Below the pieces are notes generated by a model. The model did not search any database and had not been told where the DNA came from. It saw only the letters and a program-made list of their open reading frames with translations. Made by a program: the position numbers and the translations under genes. Positions 5,331 to 8,579 of a stretch of DNA of 8,579 bases are shown here, piece after piece (within the stretch, counting starts at the first letter, position 1; each line of letters begins with the position of its first letter). This stretch comes from Verrucomicrobiales bacterium (GTDB lineage Bacteria; Verrucomicrobiota; Verrucomicrobiia; Verrucomicrobiales; DEV007): contig QIKC01000270.1 of the NCBI GenBank assembly GCA_003232855.1, positions 1-8,579 on the forward strand, in the 5' to 3' direction.

Positions 5331-7796
5331 ATGAAACTTCCCCTTTGCCTGGCCACCTCTCTGGCAGGTGGGTTATTGGTCGCCGCTGCGGCTTCCGCAG
5401 TGGAGGTGGCGAACGCTGATGGGCTGAAATTTTTCGAGGCGAAGATCCGCCCGGCTTTGGTCGCGCATTGTTATCAATGCCACTCGGCGGATGAGAAGAT
5501 CAAGGGCGGGCTGAGGCTGGACAGTCGCGTCGGCAGTCGCCACGGCGGCGATAGCGGGCCGGCGGTCGTTCCCGGTGATTTGGGCGAGAGTCTGCTGTGG
5601 ACGGCGGTCAACTGGGGCGATGAGGATTACCAGATGCCGCCGAAGAAAAGGCTGCCGCCGGCGGTGGTGGCGGATTTGAAAAGATGGATCGAGATGGGCG
5701 CTCCAGATCCGCGGGTGGCGGAGAAGCGGGTGGTGGCGTCGGCGATCGACATCGAGGCGGGAAGGGGTTTTTGGTCGTTTGAGGAGCCGGTCAAAACGGC
5801 GCCGCCGGTGGTGGCGGATGCGGGCTGGGCGGAGTCGGATGTCGATCGGTTCGTGCTCGCAAAACTCGAGGCGCTCGGACTGCATCCGGCTGCTGATGCC
5901 GAGCCCGAGACTCTGTTGCGGCGGCTCTATTTCGATTTGATCGGGATGCCGCCGTCGCCGGAGGAAATCATTCGCTACGCTGGGGAGTGGAAGGTGGATC
6001 CCGACCGTGCCTACCGGGAGAAGGTTGACGAGTTGCTGGCCAGTGAGCGTTATGGCGAGCGCTGGGGGCGGCACTGGTTGGACGTGGCGCGCTATGCGGA
6101 ATCGAGCGGTAGGGACGTGAATATGACTTTTCCGCACGCGTGGCGCTACCGTGATTACGTCATCGATTCGTTTAATGCGGACAAGCCCTACGATCGTTTC
6201 ATTATGGAGCAGATCGCTGGCGATTTGTTAGAGATCGAATCCGATGCTGACTGGCAGCAGAATTTGATTGCCACCGGTTTTCTAGCGATCGGGACGAAGG
6301 GTCTCAACGAGCGGGATCCGCGGCAGTTCGCGTTGGATCTGGCCGACGAACAGATCGATACGACCTCGCAAGCGTTCCTCGGTCTCACGATTGCCTGTGC
6401 GCGTTGTCACGACCACAAGACAGACCCGATCCCGACGGCGGATTACTACGCGTTGGTCGGTATTTTTCAGAGCACCAAGACCTATTTCGGGACGGTCGCC
6501 GTCGCCACCAACCGGCGTGGGAGTAAGCTTCTGGAGCTTCCGGTGGCGGAGAGGAGGTCTCTGGGCAGGGTTTCGTTGAAGGAGCTGGGGGAGATGCGGA
6601 AGCGCATCGGCGATGTCGAGGCGCAGCTCGCCGAGGCGCGGGCGCAGAACCGTCGCGACCGGGGGAAGGCGAACGCGGCTCGGACGGTAAGGCGTTTGGT
6701 TACGACGTTGGCGCAGTTGCGATCCCGTTTTGAGAGCTATGATGGGGAGGGTTTTGTCAAGACGGTGGCCATGGGGGTGCAGGATCGCGAGCGGCCGGTG
6801 GAGCCGTCGGTGTTGGTGCGGGGTGAGTTGGATAAGCCGGCACAGAAAGTTTCGCGCGGTATCCCGCAGGTGTTCGCCCGGAGCGGTTCGCCGTCGCGGA
6901 TGCGGTCGGATTCTAGCGGACGGTTGGAACTTGCCAAATGGATTGCTTCTGGGAGAAACCCGCTGACGGCGCGGGTTGTTGTCAATCGTGTCTGGGGGCA
7001 TTTGTTCGGGCGCGGCATCGTTTCTTCCCCGGACAATTTTGGCGCCACTGGCATGCGGCCGACGCATCCCGCGCTGCTCGACCACTTAGCGCTGCGGCTG
7101 GTCGGGGGCGGTTGGTCGTTGAAGGGGTTGATCCGGGAGCTGGTGAATACCCGCAGCTACCGGATGGGCTCCGCTTTCGACGCCACGGCCTACAGGGTAG
7201 ATGCTGACAACGAGCTGCTTTGGCGCATGTCGCCACGGCGTCTGGATGCCGAATCTCTGCGCGACGCGATGCTGGCCGCTAGTGGCCAGCTCGACACGCG
7301 GCGCCCGGTCGGCTCGATGGTGGCGACGGCCGGTGATGTGGTGGTCGGGCGACGGGTGTCGTCGGCTTTGTTCAGTCGTCCTGCGGACTACCGTTCGGTG
7401 TATCTGCCGGTCGTGCGCGACGCCTTGCCGGAGGCGCTGGCGCTGTTCGACGTCGCCGACCCGAGCTTGGTCACCGGTGTTCGCGAGGAGACGAACGTCC
7501 CCGGGCAGGCGCTCTATTTGATGAATAATTCCTTCGTCATCGCCCAAGCCGGAGCCATGGCGAAACGCTTGATGGCCGGTGCCGATACCGAGCGGGAACG
7601 TTTCGCCGACGCCTTTTTTCTCTGTTTTGGACGGCCTGCGAGGGAGGTTGAATTGGCTGCTTCGAGCGCGTTCGTCCAGCGTTTTCAAATCGCCGCAGCA
7701 GGCGCGGGGAAGAGTCGCGAGCAGGTGCAGATTCTAGCGCTGGCGATGTTTTGCCAGTCGTTGTTCGCATCGGCCGAATTCAGATATTTGAACTAA
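5331..7796 (+). CDS. PSCyt1-DUF1549-DUF1553 protein (PSD1-type planctomycete cytochrome c)
   Basis: This 821-aa exported protein belongs to a large family of Planctomycetota and Verrucomicrobiota whose biochemical role is not established. A signal peptide covers residues 1-23 (LCLATSLAGGLLVAAAASA). The PSCyt1 domain (about 30-125) has the haem c site CYQCH at 47-51 and a likely distal Met102 in YQMPPKK. The DUF1549 domain follows (about 165-380), with YGERWGRHWLDVARYAESSG and a second CxxCH, CARCHDHK, at 356-360. A charged segment at about 415-470 looks like a coiled coil. The DUF1553 domain (about 530-800) includes NPLTARVVVNRVWGHLFGRG, LLWRMSPRRLDAESLRDAML and ETNVPGQALYLMN. The start at 5331 is chosen because it gives a clean leader; the open frame runs further upstream only because of the frame break in the EF-hand gene. 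It is followed after 7 bases by its usual DUF1501 partner. Confidence 0.93.
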   Translation: MKLPLCLATSLAGGLLVAAAASAVEVANADGLKFFEAKIRPALVAHCYQCHSADEKIKGGLRLDSRVGSRHGGDSGPAVVPGDLGESLLWTAVNWGDEDYQMPPKKRLPPAVVADLKRWIEMGAPDPRVAEKRVVASAIDIEAGRGFWSFEEPVKTAPPVVADAGWAESDVDRFVLAKLEALGLHPAADAEPETLLRRLYFDLIGMPPSPEEIIRYAGEWKVDPDRAYREKVDELLASERYGERWGRHWLDVARYAESSGRDVNMTFPHAWRYRDYVIDSFNADKPYDRFIMEQIAGDLLEIESDADWQQNLIATGFLAIGTKGLNERDPRQFALDLADEQIDTTSQAFLGLTIACARCHDHKTDPIPTADYYALVGIFQSTKTYFGTVAVATNRRGSKLLELPVAERRSLGRVSLKELGEMRKRIGDVEAQLAEARAQNRRDRGKANAARTVRRLVTTLAQLRSRFESYDGEGFVKTVAMGVQDRERPVEPSVLVRGELDKPAQKVSRGIPQVFARSGSPSRMRSDSSGRLELAKWIASGRNPLTARVVVNRVWGHLFGRGIVSSPDNFGATGMRPTHPALLDHLALRLVGGGWSLKGLIRELVNTRSYRMGSAFDATAYRVDADNELLWRMSPRRLDAESLRDAMLAASGQLDTRRPVGSMVATAGDVVVGRRVSSALFSRPADYRSVYLPVVRDALPEALALFDVADPSLVTGVREETNVPGQALYLMNNSFVIAQAGAMAKRLMAGADTERERFADAFFLCFGRPAREVELAASSAFVQRFQIAAAGAGKSREQVQILALAMFCQSLFASAEFRYLN

Positions 7797-7803
7797 CATC
7801 ACT

Positions 7804-8579
7804 ATGGAACGACGAACCGCACTCAAATCGATCTCTTCGGGTTTCGGGTATCTCGCCTTCGCCGCGATGGCGCACGAGCAGGCTTGCGCTAAGGCCGGGC
7901 GGAACCCGTTGTCGCCGAAGACTCCCCATTTCCCCGCTCGCGCCAAGCGGGTTATTTTTCTGTCGATGCGTGGGGCGCCCTCGCACGTGGACACTTTCGA
8001 TTACAAGCCGCAGTTGCGGAAGGACGATGGCAAGCCGAGCCGCGCCGGGCGCAATCGCAATCGCAAGCTCATGGGATCGCCATGGGAGTTCAGCCAGCGA
8101 GGCAAGAGCGGTTTGTGGATCTCCGAACTGCTGCCGGGCATCGCCGCGCACGCCGACGATCTCTGTTTGCTCCGGGGCATGCACACCGACCTGCCGAACC
8201 ATCCGCAGGCGCAGACTCAGATGCACACTGGTAGTTTTCGCTTCGTGCGGCCCTCGCTCGGCGCCTGGACGCTCTACGGGCTCGGAACCGAGAATGCGAA
8301 CTTGCCCGGTTTCGTCGCGCTGGGCGCGGGGGCGGGGAACGCGCAGCATTTTGGCAGCGCCTTCTTGCCCTCCATCTATCAGGGCGCACGTCTCGGTGGT
8401 AGGCGTGGGGCTGGGCGGCGCCGCGATGGCGGGGCGTTGAAAATTCCCAACATCGCCAATCCCGAACTCGACCGGCGCCAGCAGCGGGTGCAGCTCGACT
8501 TCGTGCAGGAATTGAACCGAGCCAAACTGCAGCGTGACGCGCACGCGCCGGGTGTCGAGGGTGTTATCGAGTCCTACGA
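7804..8579 (+). CDS. DUF1501 family exported protein, N-terminal part (runs past window end)
   Basis: The frame from the ATG at 7804 stays open to the last base, giving 258 residues of a protein that continues outside. The N-terminus resembles the Tat-like leader common in this family: RR at 3-4 in ERRTALKSISSGFGYLAFAAMA. Family landmarks follow: KRVIFLSMRGAPSHVDTFDYKPQL (starting at about residue 49), LWISELLPGIAAHADDLCLLRGMHTD (about 104-129), the HTG and SLGAWTLYGLG segment (about 141-161) and AFLPSIYQGARL (about 187-198). DUF1501 proteins are distantly related to the sulfatase/alkaline phosphatase superfamily; their substrate is unknown. The gene lies 7 bases after the PSCyt1/DUF1549/DUF1553 gene, the standard two-gene arrangement, and the two are probably co-transcribed. 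There is no Shine-Dalgarno sequence before the start. A basic stretch near 199-208 (GRRGAGRRRD) is more arginine-rich than I would expect here. Confidence 0.92.
   Translation, partial: MERRTALKSISSGFGYLAFAAMAHEQACAKAGRNPLSPKTPHFPARAKRVIFLSMRGAPSHVDTFDYKPQLRKDDGKPSRAGRNRNRKLMGSPWEFSQRGKSGLWISELLPGIAAHADDLCLLRGMHTDLPNHPQAQTQMHTGSFRFVRPSLGAWTLYGLGTENANLPGFVALGAGAGNAQHFGSAFLPSIYQGARLGGRRGAGRRRDGGALKIPNIANPELDRRQQRVQLDFVQELNRAKLQRDAHAPGVEGVIESY

Noticed and set aside
5373..7085. Long minus-strand open frames (5373-6137 and 6282-7085, each over 250 codons)
   Set aside because: They lie fully antisense to the strongly supported cytochrome gene, are arginine/histidine/proline-rich with no domain or signal sequence, and are expected as shadows in GC-rich coding DNA.
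7751..8544. Open frames on both strands over the DUF1501 gene (7751-8440 plus, 7780-8544 minus)
   Set aside because: The frame starting at 7804 carries all DUF1501 family sequences; the other two have low-complexity shadow composition.

Overview
The window reads as part of a chromosome from a Verrucomicrobiota or Planctomycetota bacterium. The main evidence is the 3' gene pair: a PSCyt1-DUF1549-DUF1553 cytochrome-domain protein followed by a DUF1501 protein. Both families are heavily expanded in those phyla. An EF-hand protein upstream of them and the scarcity of convincing Shine-Dalgarno sites fit the same assignment. Every supported gene lies on the + strand. I see no rRNA, tRNA, CRISPR array or insertion sequence.

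Positions 2-4548 hold a periplasmic nitrate reductase (Nap) gene cluster. In order it contains the 3' part of an NrfD/PsrC-type membrane quinol dehydrogenase subunit, the chaperone NapD, the catalytic subunit NapA (Mo-bisMGD and one 4Fe-4S), a NapB-like cytochrome c, and a 108-residue protein of unknown function. The genes are tightly packed: napD/napA and napB/unknown each overlap by 4 bases (ATGA), and napA-napB are 3 bases apart. The inferred electron route is quinol, then the NrfD module (probably with an iron-sulfur partner encoded upstream), then NapB, then NapA, then nitrate. No NapC or NapGH is visible. The NapB-like protein is unusual: it carries four CxxCH haem sites arranged as two copies of the NapB dihaem unit, behind an N-terminal membrane segment.

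Positions 4549-4769 are intergenic and hold no gene I can support firmly. The base composition of the + strand also changes across this gap, from C-rich to G-rich.

Positions 4770-8579 hold a second block: a secreted four-EF-hand protein whose reading frame is broken by what looks like a 2-base GA expansion, then the PSCyt1/DUF1549/DUF1553 protein (821 aa), then a DUF1501 protein that runs off the window end. The break leaves an open frame from the EF-hand leader straight into the cytochrome gene, so an automatic gene caller could report a false protein of about 1,030 residues.
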